A stretch of 64,000 nucleotides of DNA from Rheum nobile. Its lineage: Eukaryota; Streptophyta; Magnoliopsida; Caryophyllales; Polygonaceae. The DNA is taken from contig WOAB01000595.1 in the NCBI GenBank assembly GCA_027886185.1, forward strand, positions 248,001 to 312,000, written 5' to 3'. The notes beneath the pieces are model-generated. The model had not been told where the DNA came from and ran no database searches. It saw only the letters and a list, made by a program, of their open reading frames with translations. This document shows, one piece after another, positions 44,045 through 56,349 of this stretch. A program made the translations under genes and the position numbers. Every line of letters starts with the position of its first letter. Position 1 is the stretch's first letter.

Positions 44045-44580
44045 TCTCTAGTATTACAGATATAATCATAGTATACAACTATAGGATATAACTATAATAT
44101 ATAACTAAAGGATATAACCATAGGATATAACTATAGGATATAACCATAAGATATAACCAAATTGGATATAACTATACAATATAACCATAATATATAATAA
44201 TTATAGGATATAACGATATGATATAACCAAATTGGATATAACTATAAGATATAACCATAATATATAACTATAGGATATAACCATAGCATATAACTAAAGG
44301 ATATAACCATAGTATATAACTATAGGATATAACCATAAGATATAACCATAGTATATAACTAAAGGATATAACCCTAGTATATAACTATAGGATATAACCA
44401 TAAGATATAACCAAATTGGATATAACTATAAGATATAACCATAGTATATAAGTATAGGATATAACCATAGTATATAACCATAGTATATAACTAAATAATA
44501 TAACCGTAGTATATAACTATAAGATATAACCATAAGATATAACCAAATTTGATATAACTAGAAGATATAACCATAGTTAT
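44045..44580. repeat. AT-rich minisatellite, 12-13-bp unit (GATATAACYATAR)
   Basis: About 40 consecutive copies of GATATAACCATAG/GATATAACTATAG/TATATAACTAAAG variants. A longer phrase containing AACCAAATTGGATATAACTA returns at about 44155, 44227, 44407 and 44540, which suggests higher-order duplication. It is not a CRISPR array: there are no unique spacers. Confidence 0.93.
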
Positions 44581-44979
44581 ATGTGATTTTCGAGAATAAT
44601 AATAACAAACAATTAATATCAAACGAATTGGTGGAGAAATGTACATGAATAAAAATATATTGAAACCTCATGATACAAACAAATTTATTGTCATGTAACT
44701 CTGATTACTTGAAAACGTCTATTACTATAGTCAAATACAGATTTAAAAAAAAAATATTCACTTGTAATTGTGCAATTTTTTTTTCTGCACCAGTATCTGG
44801 CATAGAGAAACAAATGTATTTTTTTTAAAAAATTCTACGTATTTCCTCGTTTTTGAACCTCTGCGCTGAAATACGTCATACGCAAACTTCTTGCATAGAA
44901 AATTGTAGTACGAAAAAGAGAATTTCATAGTGTATATAGAAGCTGGACAATAAAGAGTAGCAATCGATTTACATTTAAT
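44581..44979. other. AT-rich spacer, nothing recognised
   Basis: Poly-A/T runs only. It ends in the TSD AGTAC (44980-44984). Confidence 0.5.
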
Positions 44980-44984
44980 AGTAC

Positions 44985-45909
44985 TGTTGAATTCCTTAGG
45001 TTTTGATGGTTACAAACACTCAACTAATATGTGTACCAAGTGTTTCAGGGACAAGAAGAGTTATCCCAGGGAGCTTTGCAGCATAGGATCTCAGAGGGAA
45101 CAGAGGCTTGCTCAGCGCTTTGTTACCTCTCAAGGAACTTAAGTGACGGACAAGATCAAGGCTGCAAAAGGAAAGAAGTCATACAGCATGCAGAATTAAG
45201 GAAACAAATCAAGAAGGCACGCGGTAGAGGATGAAGACTTCGGATCCAAGGATCAAGCCGGATTGCGCGAAGATATGGAAATAGAGAAAAGATCCGATCG
45301 TGTTATCCTACGAATCTTTTCTAAGATAAGGCGATTGAAGAGAGAAGAATAATATCCAATCGGTTGGATTAATTAGGGAACTCCTTCCTTAATTAATATA
45401 ATCGGTTGTGATATCTTATCTTCAAAACAAAATCATATCTTTGTAATCCGATTCTAGTTTTTCCTAATTTGTGTCAATTAGGGTTTCTACCGAGTTGTAT
45501 TTAAGTAAAGTGAGGATTCATTTCTTAGGGACGACTTCACGGCTGAGAACGACTTTGAACGAGAAAAAGAAAAGAAGAGAAAGAGAGTGAGGTGCGTGTG
45601 AGTCTTTGAGAGTTGAGTTTGATTCATCGTTGTAGAAGAGGTTTCGAGTCTAACTGGTTGTTTAGAGGTCGAAGTCCAGGATACAAGTGTAATCAAGCAA
45701 GAAACTAATAAGACAAGTACGTAGTTCAAAATCCTCTCAAGCGAAAGCTTGAAGGTAGTGGTTTTTCCTTGAGAAGCTAGTTTTGTTAATCAGGGTTTCC
45801 ACTATATATCGTGAGTTTGTTCCGTTATCTTTCCTGCTATATTTATCCGCTGCAACTTCTGTGGGAACAAAGCTTTTGTTCCCTCAGACGTAACTCTAAC
45901 GATCCAACA
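44985..45909 (+). repeat. Sire1 5' LTR
   Basis: TGTTGAATTCCTTAGG...ACGATCCAACA. A palindrome GGGAACAAA/TTTGTTCCC lies at 45863-45883, 26 bp before the LTR end. Confidence 0.92.
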
Positions 45910-45911
45910 AT

Positions 45912-45924
45912 TGGTATCAGAGCC
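45912..45924 (+). promoter_or_regulatory. PBS, tRNA-iMet type, Sire1
   Basis: TGGTATCAGAGCC, two bases after the 5' LTR. Confidence 0.93.
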
Positions 45925-45965
45925 TGGTGCTCTAGATTGTTTTCGTTACAGAATTTGCAGGAAAG

Positions 45966-47243
45966 ATGTCGTCGTCAAGCAATGCAATCGGTGATTCGTT
46001 TGGGAAACCACCAACTCTGAAGTCTGGTGAGTATAGCTGGTGGGTGGAGCAAATTGAGTCCCATATCTGTTCCCTTGATGGACAGCTCTGGAAAGTTATT
46101 GAAGTCGGACCTTTTGTGATCAAGAACGAGACAGATGAGACAAAGCCAAAACCAAAGGTCGACTACACCGATGAGGATTGGAAGAAACTGGAGAAAAACA
46201 GCAGGGCTAAGAAGATCCTTCACATGGCCCTTCTTCCCTCCGATCTCAAGAAAGTCATGAGCTATAAGACTGCCAAGGAGATCTGGGATGCCCTGAAACG
46301 TCTTCATCAAGGAAATGAAGACTCGAAGAAGAACAAGATCCTTTCCCTGTTCAAGGAGTACGACCAAATTTCTCAAGGGAAAGATGAACACATTCAAGAG
46401 TACTACTCCAGGTTCCATGGGCTAGTTGGTCAGCCTCAGTACCTTGGTGAAACAATGCCAGATTGGAAGTTGACTCATCACTTCATGCAAGGTCTCAACA
46501 CTCAGTGGGATGCCATTGCTCTTGCCCTCTACTCTCAAACAGACGTCAAGACTCTTACTATGGAAGAGGTGGTTGCTAAGCTGGAAAGCAACGCCTCTGT
46601 CTATAACCATAAGATAAACAAGAAAGGAGAGGAGAAGGCGAAGAGCATTGTCCTGAAGGTGGAAAGGGCATTTGATCTGTCTCAAACGGGCGATGAAGAT
46701 GAGGATGGCGATGAAGATGTTGCTCTTATCACAAGGGCAATGAGGAAGATATGATCTCGGAACAAGGACTCGCCCAGTTCCTCTGAAGGGAACAGAGACA
46801 TAAAAGATGTGGTTTGTTACCACTGTCAGAACAAGGGACACATGGCCAGAAACTGCTTCAAGAAGAAGGCAGGAATGCCTCCAGCAAATGAATGGAAGCA
46901 AGCAATGGTTGCCACCTGGGGAGAATCAGACTCAGATGACGAAGATTTGTCACATTCTAGGGATGTATGCTTAATGGCCATTGAAGTTCCAAACGAGACA
47001 AAGGGAGAGGTAATCAACGATGAGGTAACTGAATCTGATCTTATATCAAGCTTAAGATGCAAATCTAAAGAAAGCTTGATCTCTCTCATTAAGAATCTCG
47101 TTCGCGAGAGTAATCTTTTTAGTGAGCAACTCGAAGAGAAAGATGAATCGATCTCAGGTCTGATCGAAGAAAATCAGGTTTGGGCTGAAAAAGTGCTCAT
47201 ACTTGAGAAAGGTTCATCTAGAAAAGACATCATTGTGTCGTGA
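45966..47243 (+). pseudogene. gag: Sire1 gag, one opal stop, C-terminal deletion
   Basis: ATG 45966 (MSSSSNAIGDSFGKPP). The N-terminal gag pre-motif has the WWVEQIESHI tryptophans. The UBN2-type capsid core runs about residues 75-215 (AKEIWDALKRLH, HFMQGLNTQWDAIALALY, LTMEEVVAKLESNASVY). TGA at 46752-46754 replaces a Trp codon that is TGG in Sire2. The frame continues to knuckle CYHCQNKGHMARNC (46815-46856), an acidic DSDDED stretch and a coiled-coil-like tail (ESLISLIKNLVRESNLFSEQL). It ends at 47241-47243, where Sire2 gag continues about 230 residues to a second knuckle, so the distal half is deleted here. Confidence 0.85.
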
Positions 47244-48178
47244 AAGATTGGCAAACATGGGATCAAACGCCAATTTTCTCATTGGAACACCTGTTGGGGA
47301 ACTCTGCATTCAGTTCCATACGAAGTCTGGTTTGTTCCCCTAACTACATGTCTATGTGTTATGTTCCCTCGATGATTGGCTAGATTACGTGGTAAACTGT
47401 GAAAGTCGAATCTTCATGCCTTATTATGCATTAGCTTCCTTGGGTATTAATTTTCGAAAAGCTTGACTATGTGCTTTTACTTCCTTTATGTACTGAATGT
47501 CTTGCATGGTCATCTATGTTATCATATGTCACATGAATCAGCTCTATTTCGGCCCAAAAGAATCAACTTGATGTTTTGTTCCCTCATCATAAGCCCAAGT
47601 GATAGTTGATTCTACAGCTTACCCAGACCGCCTTGCTTAAAGTCTCCTATGAACCCCTCTTATCATCCACAACTGGAGACCTCTTATGCATGATGTAAAA
47701 TTCAATCGCAAAAACTCATATACTTTAGTGTGATGGTCTTTTGTACCCTCTCTGGTAACTAACCCCTAGCATTACACCTTACTACTCTTTTGGATTGGCG
47801 GGAAACGATTCGGCTTCTGTGTCTGCAGATTGAGTTGACGTGTTTTCAGGTTGTAATGATGGCAATTTGTGTTGAGCCGCGTCGTGCATTTAGGGCTGTT
47901 TTGGTGAAAGAGAGTTGGGAAGAGAAATTCAGCCGGCTCAGTTGGATTCGGACGAGATTTTGAATTATTTTTGGGAAGTTGGAAGATCGCGTTCATTATC
48001 TCTTGGAAACAGATTGATTTGGTCTTATCTTTGGAAACCTTTGAAGATCTTGTGAGGGCTATATATATTGTGGCTTCCAGGTAAGTCTCCTCCTCACTGT
48101 TTCCTTATCTTCCTCAAGTTATCTTCCTCTTCCTCTCTGCCTCTCGTCTTCCCAGTGCTCTCTCTCTCTCTCTCAAAA
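47244..48178 (+). other. Sire1 non-coding spacer between gag and ORF3
   Basis: This holds the position of pol, but I see no protease, integrase or RT. Several blocks match Sire2 58430-58960 (CGCCAATTTTCTCATT, CTCTGGTAAC, GGGGAACTCT), so it is an ancestral non-coding region and not a fresh deletion scar. A CT-microsatellite is at 48162-48175. Confidence 0.7.
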
Positions 48179-49782
48179 ATGGCCTCAAACACTAACCTTG
48201 CCCAAGACCTCTAAAACCTCCTTGCCAAACTGTCCTCCATGGGGACAGACCCCGCTCTCCTCGCCGCCATTACCCGGTCCCTACCTTCCACCTCCACCAC
48301 CCCAGCAACCACCACTGTTACCCCTCCACCATCACCCACCCAGGACCAACTCGCCATGGTCCCCTACATAGCCCCAATCGCCCCAAACTCAGACCCCCCT
48401 CCACAAAACCCTAACCCTAACACCGCTCCTGCCGTCCCCACAGCCATCTCCTCTACTAACTTAGAGAAGGTACATTCCTCGCCTACCCATCCCGATCCCA
48501 TTGAGGAGGAGACAGAGGAGTTGCCCAGTCAAGGGACCCCGATCACGGTGGAGGAGCACCTGGCCGTCAAGGAGAAGATTCAGTCCGTGGTGAGAGACCT
48601 CTCCAGGGAGCTCGCTGAGGAAGAGGACGTGGAGGAGCCCCCAAAGGCCCCTAAGGCGTCCGGCAGGGTGAAGACTGCCTACTCCTCCAAGCGGAAGACA
48701 CGCTCTCAGAGGAAGTCTGAGAAGGCGATAACGGTGAGCTCCGATGAGGAGTCGGTACCCCTCTCAGGGAACAAAGCAAAGAAAGCCAAGGTATCTGCCG
48801 CTCCCGTCCGTCAAAGCCAGCGTCGTCTGCCGGCAAAGCCAAAGGAAAGGCAGTGGCGGCTGATGATGTTAAAGATGTGAGCCACAAGTCGATGGTGAAT
48901 GAGTTGCTGCTGGACCCTGAGTTCCTCAAGGAGAACTTTCTGGATGGGGTGCTTGACATCTTGAAGGCTCAGAAATGGAGCAAGCTGTTTGTAGATGAAG
49001 TGGAAATGGATGAGGAGTTGCTGAGGGAATTCTATTCCACGTTTGCTATGGAGGTGAGGCCCCATGCTGTTCTGGGGAGCTACAAGTTGAATGGGGAAGT
49101 TCATGTTTTCTCAAGCATTGAACTAGGCATGGCTCTGGGAGTTCCTCATGAAGGATATGGAGAATACCCAAAGGGCAGGTGGCCAAAAGATTTCGCCTAC
49201 TCAGAGTCTGTGCTGGCTGTTGCAGGGATTGAGAACGCTCAAGGTAGTGCCGATCTCGACATCTCTGAGATGTCTGCTGTTAACAAAGTACTGTACCACT
49301 TCCTCATCAGCAACATCACACCAAGGGGACAGAAGAGGAACCGGCTTCTGATCTTAGACATTGTCCTATTGTCCCTACTGCTGAAGAAGGAGCCCGTTTG
49401 CCTCCCTATGATTCTGATGCAGCACATGGCCCATGCCAGGAACACCACCCAGCATGCTCTTCCCTTCCCTCGAGTTGTCAAGAAGATCCTTGAGTACTAC
49501 AAAGTATACAATGAGTCGGAGGAAGTGAGCATCTTCTCCCGCCCCTTCAATGCGAGTAATCTGCACAAGATGCAGTTTTTTCTTCAAGAGGATGAAGGTT
49601 GGGTGAAGGTTGAGGGTGCTCCTGCAGTTTCTGAGGCGGTGGAGGAGTCTGAGGCTGAAAGCTCTGAGGGGGAACTGAACAAGGAGTCATCTCTTGGGAA
49701 GGACGTGAGGAGTCTCTGCAAGGATGTGAGGACTCTCATGGCAGATGTGCGCGCGCTTATTTCTCACCACGCATCGGCTTAA
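48179..49782 (+). pseudogene. Sire1 ORF3: plant 'transposon protein' (Transposase_32-like) in the env-like position
   Basis: The original start is probably ATG 48179, with TAA at 48212 in place of CAA; the frame reopens in phase at 48239. Residues 1-200 are Pro/Thr-rich, then acidic and basic (KRKTRSQRKSEK, a likely nuclear localisation signal). A frameshift near 48810 moves to the second frame, which carries a folded domain at 48885-49490: MVNELLLDPEFLKENF, EELLREFYSTF, LNGEVHVFSSIELGMALGVP, KVLYHFLISNITPR. The pattern (xxLLREFYxxx...V.G..V.FS...I...LGVP) resembles the 'putative plant transposon protein' family (Transposase_32), from memory. The tail is acidic, then KDVRSLCKDVRTLMADVRAL, a heptad-like helix. 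Role unknown. No signal peptide or membrane span is visible, so it is not a convincing envelope protein. Confidence 0.65.
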
Positions 49783-50224
49783 TCGGCTGGTCACAGTGGT
49801 GCCTGATCGCTTACCTGCCATCCTATCCCCTTTTGTTCCCTTGCTGTCTAACACTCCTTGTTCTGTTTTCTTGTTATTTGGTTTATGTGCCCGTTGTGGC
49901 AGTTGACAATGGTTGATGTTTTGTCTGTTTTGGTTGTGCTTGCATGTTTTCCAGTTTTTTTTTTAATTAATGACAAGGGGTGTTTTTGTTTATCTGGCAT
50001 TGACCTTTCTTCTCTAACTCTCTACTGTGTTTTTGATGATGCCAAAAGGGGGAAAATGACAGGTAGCATTGTCTGAGGGGGAACAGAACAGGTAAAACGT
50101 ATTACTGAACTAAGGGGGAACTAACGGTGTTTTTAGTGGGAAACTTTCTTGTCAGTTCTGTCTTGTTCTAGTTGGTATATGCTTCATTGTTAAGGGTGTT
50201 TGTCACCATCAAAAAGGGGGAATT
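49783..50224 (+). other. Sire1 3' untranslated region with repeated PPT-like runs
   Basis: Three G-runs preceded by A (about 50047, 50111, 50211) and GGGGGAACAGA at about 50078. The last, AAAAAGGGGGAATT, abuts the LTR and is the PPT. Sire2 has the same series. Confidence 0.78.
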
Positions 50225-51149
50225 TGTTGAATTCCTTAGGTTTTGATGGTTACAAACACTCAACTAATATGTGTACCAAGTGTTTCAGGGACAAGAAGAG
50301 TTATCCCAGGGAGCTTTGCAGCATAGGATCTCAGAGGGAACAGAGGCTTGCTCAGCGCTTTGTTACCTCTCAAGGAACTTAAGTGACGGACAAGATCAAG
50401 GCTGCAAAAGGAAAGAAGTCATACAGCATGCAGAATTAAGGAAACAAATCAAGAAGCCACGCGGTAGAGGATGAAGACTTTGGCTCCAAGGATCAAGCCG
50501 GATTGCGCGAAGATATGGAAAGAGAGAAAAGATCCGATCGTGTTATCCTAGGAATCTTTTCTAAGATAAGGCGATTGGAGAGAGAAGAATAATTTCCAAT
50601 CGGTTGGATTAATTAGGGAACTCCTTCCTTAATTAATATAATCAGTTGTGATATCTTATCTTCAAAACAAAATCATATCTTTGTAATCCGATTCTAGTTT
50701 TTCCTAATTTCTGTCAATTAGGGTTTCTGCCGAGTTGTATTTAAGTAAAGTGAGGATTCATTTCTTAGGGACGACTTCACGGCTGAGAACGACTTTGAAC
50801 GAGAAAAAGAAAAGAAGAGAAAGAGAGTGAGGTGCGTGTGAGTCTTTGAGAGTTGAGTTTGATTCATCGTTGTAGAAGAGGTTTCGAGTCTAGCTGGTTG
50901 TTTAGAGGTCGAAGTCCAGGATACAAGTGTAATCAAGCAAGAAACTAATAAGACAAGTACGCAGTTCAAAATCCTCTCAAGCGAAAGCTTGAAGGTAGTG
51001 GTTTTTCCTTGAGAAGCTAGTTTTGCTAATCAGGGTTTCCATTATATATCGTGAGTTTGTTCCGTTATCTTTCCTGCTATATTTATCCGCTGTAACTTCT
51101 GTGGGAACAAAGCTTTTGTTCCCTCAGACGTAACTCTAACGATCCAAGA
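50225..51149 (+). repeat. Sire1 3' LTR
   Basis: Near-identical to the 5' LTR. It ends CCAAGA instead of CCAACA. Palindrome GGGAACAAA/TTTGTTCCC at 51103-51123. Confidence 0.92.
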
Positions 51150-51154
51150 AGTAC

Positions 51155-52999
51155 ACATACAAATATATGATTATTATATATTTTCTTAATATTACTAATC
51201 AGGATTGTTAATTTTATTTGTAGAAACTCTGTGGCCAATATCACCAAAAAAGAGTTTGACATCCTGGACCTAGCAAGACATACAAGTTCCTTGAATGGAG
51301 GATGAACACCTTAACGTATTTGCAAGCCAATTCTCTTGAACAGACCATTAATGAAAATAATACCACCAATCAACAACAAAACACCAAAGCAAAGCCATTA
51401 TCTTTCTTCACTACTATATAGATGAAAGTTCAAAGTCTGAATATTTATTGGTGGAAGACCCAAACAAATTGTGGGAGACCTTAACCAAAAGACATAGAAA
51501 TAAATAGAATACAAAACTCTCTCATACAATATATAAATGGAACTCTCTAAAAATTATAAGATTTTAAAAGCATCAAGGAGTATAACTTGGTCGTATTACA
51601 CATAACACAAACTAAAGTTATGCGACCATGAAATAACAGAATATCAAAATATGGAGAAAACATTCTCCAGAATACATGCATATAATGTGGTGCTACAACA
51701 ATAATATAAGGAGTGGTTCATGGTTATTAAAATCTAGATCCGAATCTTAAAATCTTGAGATTTTACGATCCAAGGTAGGGTGTATGATCCATATATATTA
51801 CTAAAATCTATTTATGTTAAAATCTAATATTGGATCTTACATGTTCTCATAAGATCAAAAGAATCTTACGATTCTAAGATTTGAGTGAGATCCTAATGTT
51901 GAACTTCTATGAGCTACTAACACCATGTTTGAGAGCCCAATTTGTCCAAATTTCCACCTCTCTCACACTTACTCTCTCCATATATACGTCTCTCTCATGT
52001 AGTCACACTCGAAATCCCAAAATTCCACTCATGTGTGATAAAAAATCAAAGCAACTCTAATAGAAATTTTTCCAAATCTTCAAGTCTCATTTAGTCATGT
52101 CCTAAATTCAAGTAGTTTTGATAATTTAGTGTAAATGGCTTGAGTTTCGGTGAGTCATTGGCCCCTTGAATGAATGTTCTAAAGTTTTATATCTAAATTT
52201 TATATATTTATTCGCATTTTTGTTATATGTCGTCCATATTTTATTACTAAATTATTTTTTAATTGCTTACAAAATCTTACGATTTTACGATCCGATTTTA
52301 AGAACCGATCCGGAGGGTCCCTCTGATACTATCCTAAAATCCCGATTTTGATAACATTGAAGTGGTTTCAAGAAATACTTTGACTCAATAATTGTGATGC
52401 TTGTAGCAAAGAAAATCAATGAACTCTTACTAATATATACCCTCAAGTGCAACACTACATCCATAGACAAATGTTGTAATTGCATCCTCAAAAGGGCAAA
52501 ACAACTACAAAAACCCACGGGGATACCAAAAGGGTAAAAGTCGTGGCAATGGTCGAAAACAAGGATACAACAGAGGAAAACCCTCCACTCACAAACAAGA
52601 CAATTTTGGAGAATCAACATCAAAGTGAATGAAGCCAAAGGTCTCGAAGGATCCAATGGGACCCAACGACAAACGAGAGTCACATTGTTATATGTGTAAG
52701 AGGATTGGCCATTAGGCCAAAGTATGTCATATACCTAAACACTTGGTTGAACCGTATTAGGCCTCCCTAAAAGAAAAATGGTATATTATGGAAACAAACT
52801 TTGTTGTTGATGTTAATTCACAAGTACCTAGTATGGATATCTATGACTTCTACATGGATAATGTAGACACTGATGATGAATTTAGCATAAATGTCCTTGG
52901 CTTTTAAATTTCTATGTTATTAAGTTAATGTTTAAAGTTTGTAGTATATCATTTCACTTTTGTACCCATGCTAAATTATAATTTCGTTAAGTTTCCATG
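51155..52999 (+). pseudogene. gag: Degenerate Ty1/copia gag, interrupted by a MITE-like insertion
   Basis: 51215-51715 reads, with frameshifts, TKKEFDILDL and EWRMNTLTYLQANSLEQTI, a DUF4219/UBN2-type copia gag N-terminus. 52357-52910 carries the C-terminal part with a knuckle CYMCKRIGH-stop-AKVC at 52686-52727, whose stop is TAG in place of Trp, then an acidic tail ending in NVLGF. There are many stops and frameshifts. No pol or LTR is recognised. It is the oldest copia relic in the window and unrelated to the Sire elements. Confidence 0.72.
51721..52356. mobile_element. MITE-like insertion, 636 bp
   Basis: It separates the two halves of the copia gag relic. Terminal inverted repeats TGGTTATTAAAATC (51721-51734) and GATTTTGATAACA (52344-52356) match at 11 of about 13 positions. 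The interior is AT-rich with several forms of CTTACGATT/GATTTTACGATCC in both orientations. A target duplication is not clear, so the superfamily is unknown. Confidence 0.55.
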
Positions 53000-53905
53000 T
53001 GTAACACCCTCAACTTATGTCGGAAGTGCCACACGCCAGTGACCTCTGACTTTAAGTCCAAAGCCATCCTAGGATTTAATTTGAACAACTTATGCGTAAA
53101 TACATTGATAACAAATAATAAACAGTGGAAGACTTCTTAAGGAAATACTTAACCTTTGTTAAAATCTTTCCTCGTAAATTTAGGAGATAAGTTCTACAAC
53201 TCGAAACTACAATACAACAAAAGACTTTACATGAACACTTACACTTATTTAACACCACTTTAAAATCCAAAACTAAACTTCAACTACAAGGCTTCATCTC
53301 CGTCTTGTTACTTCTATATAACCTGAGGCAATTGGAGTAATGTGTCGTATAAGGACGAATGACATCATCCAACCATGCAAGGAAAAAGAAAGGTTGGCTA
53401 GTCTAATGAAAGACTATGCAAAGGAATTTATGTGAGGTTTTGTGTAGTCGTATACAGTCACTACCCTTGTTTCTTGACAAACGGTATATGACTACTATAC
53501 TTTTACTAAAACAAAGAAAAAAGCATGATTCAAGAGAAGACTCCAATGAAACTAAGTCTTATGGGAATTATATGTATTTGTTAAGGAACATTTATAATTA
53601 TCACACAGGATTTTAAATACGACTCCTTTGACTATTTGGGTCCTCAACCAATCTCGCCGCATAATGCGAATCCAGATTAGAAAGGGGACTTACTTTAGAT
53701 AGGAGCCCGAACGGTTTCCAAATTGTACTTCTCGCTCGAAGTACATTAATTATGTGCATGAAAGCACTTATCTTATTTAATTCTAAAACGTGCATTACGT
53801 TACAGCTTTTAATCCACATCCATCTCGAAACGAGATATATCATGGGACGAATCCCGAATAACGACACTAGCTAAGTGCACCACCACTTATATTCGAATAA
53901 GGGTA

Positions 53906-54854
53906 TGATGTGTCCTTGGCCTCGAATGGATGTCAAGGATGCCTCTTGCGCCAGATCTAGACCAAGTAATGAGCCCGCTTTTGGATCTCGAGGTTTTAGC
54001 AGCGGATGGTGATTTCAGCTGGAACAAGTGTTGTGGAAGTGAAGTTGATGGTGGATCGGGCGAGTCTCCAAAGGGGATGAAGGCGAGGCCGATCCTGTTG
54101 CTTGAAGCGTCAAGCGACAATGGTGATGAAACTCAAAAAGTGTCTCAGCGATGATGAAACTCAAGAAGAGTCTCAACGATGATGAAGTTGAACTTTTTCT
54201 TGGAGAATTGAGGTGAGAGGGAGAAGAAAGAGATGAGAGAGATATGTGACGTCTAGGCTAAGAAATGGAGATAAAACTCAACAATAGACTTAGCATTAAA
54301 ATTGAACGTAAACCTTACAAAGGATGCCGATAAGGCATTATAAAGGGAGTGTGCTCGGATGGGCCGAGGCAGTCCATGGGCTAGCCTACTCATATGTGTC
54401 GAGCACACGCCCCAAATAGAAACAATACATAAATAACAATACTAAAACTGGAAATGTCTAAACATAGCAAATAAACCTCAAAATGTAATAACTATTACAA
54501 GATAGGCGTCAGTCTTCAAGGAAGGCGGCGAGGCAGCGGCCACAAGCGGCGCTAGGCCTGGCCAAGGGTTGGCTAGGCAGGGATGCCTCCGGCGTTGGCG
54601 CGCCAAGCATCGAGGCCATGGGTGGCGACGCTGGCGAGGCGGCGGCGGGCTGCATGGGCAGGGCCTCAAGTGATGCAAGGAGCAATGCCACTGGGGCGGC
54701 GTCATGGAGGCTGGCGTTGGTGAAGGCCCGAGCGATGAAGGATTGCGTGGCTTTGGCGATTGACTTGGCACAAGGCCGAGTCACGGGGCCATCTGACTTG
54801 AGGCTCATAGCCTCCTCCTCCTCTATGGCGGTCATCGAGGATAGGGGCGCATCA
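53906..54854 (-). mobile_element. Solo LTR (949 bp) inside the TG2 LTR
   Basis: TSD GGGTA (53901-53905 and 54855-54859). Ends TGATGTGTCC and GGCGCATCA. A minus-strand 120-residue frame (54509-54871) starts near the LTR edge and contains SDGPVTRPCAKSIAK, reminiscent of the GPITRARAK motif that chromovirus polyproteins carry into their LTR. Orientation is inferred from that and is weak. No internal domain remains. Confidence 0.8.
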
Positions 54855-55369
54855 GGGTAGGTCATGACCAAAAAGTATTAGGAAAATAATCCTCATAATA
54901 CCAAGTTATAAAGAAACAACGAAACTTCGCAAGGTATATAGCGTTCCTACGAATACTCGTGATAACTAAGCATACAAGTCCACACCAAAATCCAACTAGC
55001 GCCGTATAATAATAACAACATATTTATAAGGGTCATTACTAGCAATATATACAACCTAGTATATAATTCATTTTCCACACCATTATAACACATAAGTTCT
55101 CAAACACAAATTAAGAATATTTAGCCCAAACTTAATTAAAATAATTAATTAATTGTCAATTAAGAAAAATATGAAATAAATGCAAGAGCGAACTGTCACT
55201 TGCCTCAGATTAAAAAGTCGATTGAACGGTATAACATCATTCGGAATAAAGTCGCTCTGAACCAAAAAACTAGATTCTTGATTTGAAGACTATTCCGAGG
55301 CGTACCCAATTCACACAAAACTAAATTACAATTAGATCAGTTATTCAATAACGAAAATTGAATGATACT

Positions 55370-56293
55370 TGTTGAATTCTTTAGGTTTTGATGGTAACAA
55401 ACATTCAACTAATCTGGGTACTAGGTGTTTCAGGAACAAAGACAGTTATCTCAGGGAACCATTGTAGCAAAGGATCGCAGAGGGAACAAAGCTCTGTTCA
55501 TGTGCTTTGTTACCTCTCAAGGAACAATAGTGACGAACAAGATCAAAGCTGCGAATGGAAGGAAGAAATCCAGCGTGACGATTATGGAAACAAATTACGG
55601 AGAATCACGCGGTCAAAGGATAGGATTTCGGCTGGAAGGATCTCGCCGAAAAGAAGATTTGGAGAGAGAATCCAAATGTGTTATCTTAGGAAAACTTTCA
55701 TAAGATAATATATTTGGAGAGAGAAGAATCTTATCTTAATCCGTTAATGTTATCTTAGGAATTATTTCCTTAGATAATATCGGCTGTTAAGATAATATTC
55801 TTCAAATCAATTAATATCATCTTGTTACCAAGTTTAGGAAGATAGGATTATCTTGTTATGATTAGGGTTTGGTCGAGTTGTATTTATATGGGAATGTGGG
55901 ATTCATTTCTATGTAACCACGACGAGGAAAAAGAAGAACTGAGAGCGTTCAGTTGAGAAGAAAGAAAGAGTGAAGTGTTTGTAAGTCTTTGAGGGTTGAG
56001 TTCGATTCATCGTTGTAGAAGAGGTTTCAAATCTAGGTGGGAAGTATAGAGGTTGAAGTCCAGGATACAAGTGTAATCGAACAAGAAATCAATAAGACAA
56101 GTAGACGCTTCAAAATCCTCTCAAGCGGAAGCTTGAAGGTAGTGGTTTTTCCTTGAGAAGCTAGTTTTGCCAATCAGGGTTTCCACTATATATCGTGAGT
56201 TCGTTCATTATCTTTCTTGATGTTTTTAATCCGCTGTGCCTTCTGTGGGAACAAAGCCTTTGTTCCCTCAGACGTAACTCTAACGATCCAACA
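55370..56293 (+). repeat. Sire2 5' LTR
   Basis: TGTTGAATTCTTTAGG...ACGATCCAACA. Palindrome GGGAACAAAG-C-CTTTGTTCCC at 56247-56267. Confidence 0.92.
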
Positions 56294-56295
56294 AT

Positions 56296-56308
56296 TGGTA
56301 TCAGAGCC
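56296..56308 (+). promoter_or_regulatory. PBS, tRNA-iMet type, Sire2
   Basis: TGGTATCAGAGCC two bases after the LTR. Confidence 0.93.
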
Positions 56309-56349
56309 TGGTGCTCTAGATTGTTTTTGTTACAGAATTTGCAGGAAAG

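Larger units (their letters stand above)
44985..51149 (+). mobile_element. Sire1: non-autonomous Ty1/copia Sirevirus-like element (6.17 kb)
   Basis: TSD AGTAC (44980-44984 and 51150-51154). LTRs 44985-45909 and 50225-51149 (925 bp each), iMet PBS, copia-type gag, no pol, then a second long ORF before the PPT. The second-ORF position, the copia gag with a UBN2-type core, and the repeated PPT-like runs before the 3' LTR (50047 AAAAGGGGGAAAATGACA, 50111 AAGGGGGAACT, 50211 AAAAAGGGGGAA) agree with Sireviruses. Without RT or integrase the lineage is inferred from gag and cis motifs. Confidence 0.9.

Noticed and set aside
44045..44580. CRISPR-like array
   Set aside because: Units are contiguous 12-13-bp AT-rich variants without unique spacers, in a plant nuclear context.
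48179..49782. Envelope glycoprotein in the Sire1 env position
   Set aside because: No signal peptide, no transmembrane span and a likely nuclear signal. The domain resembles a plant transposon-protein family instead.
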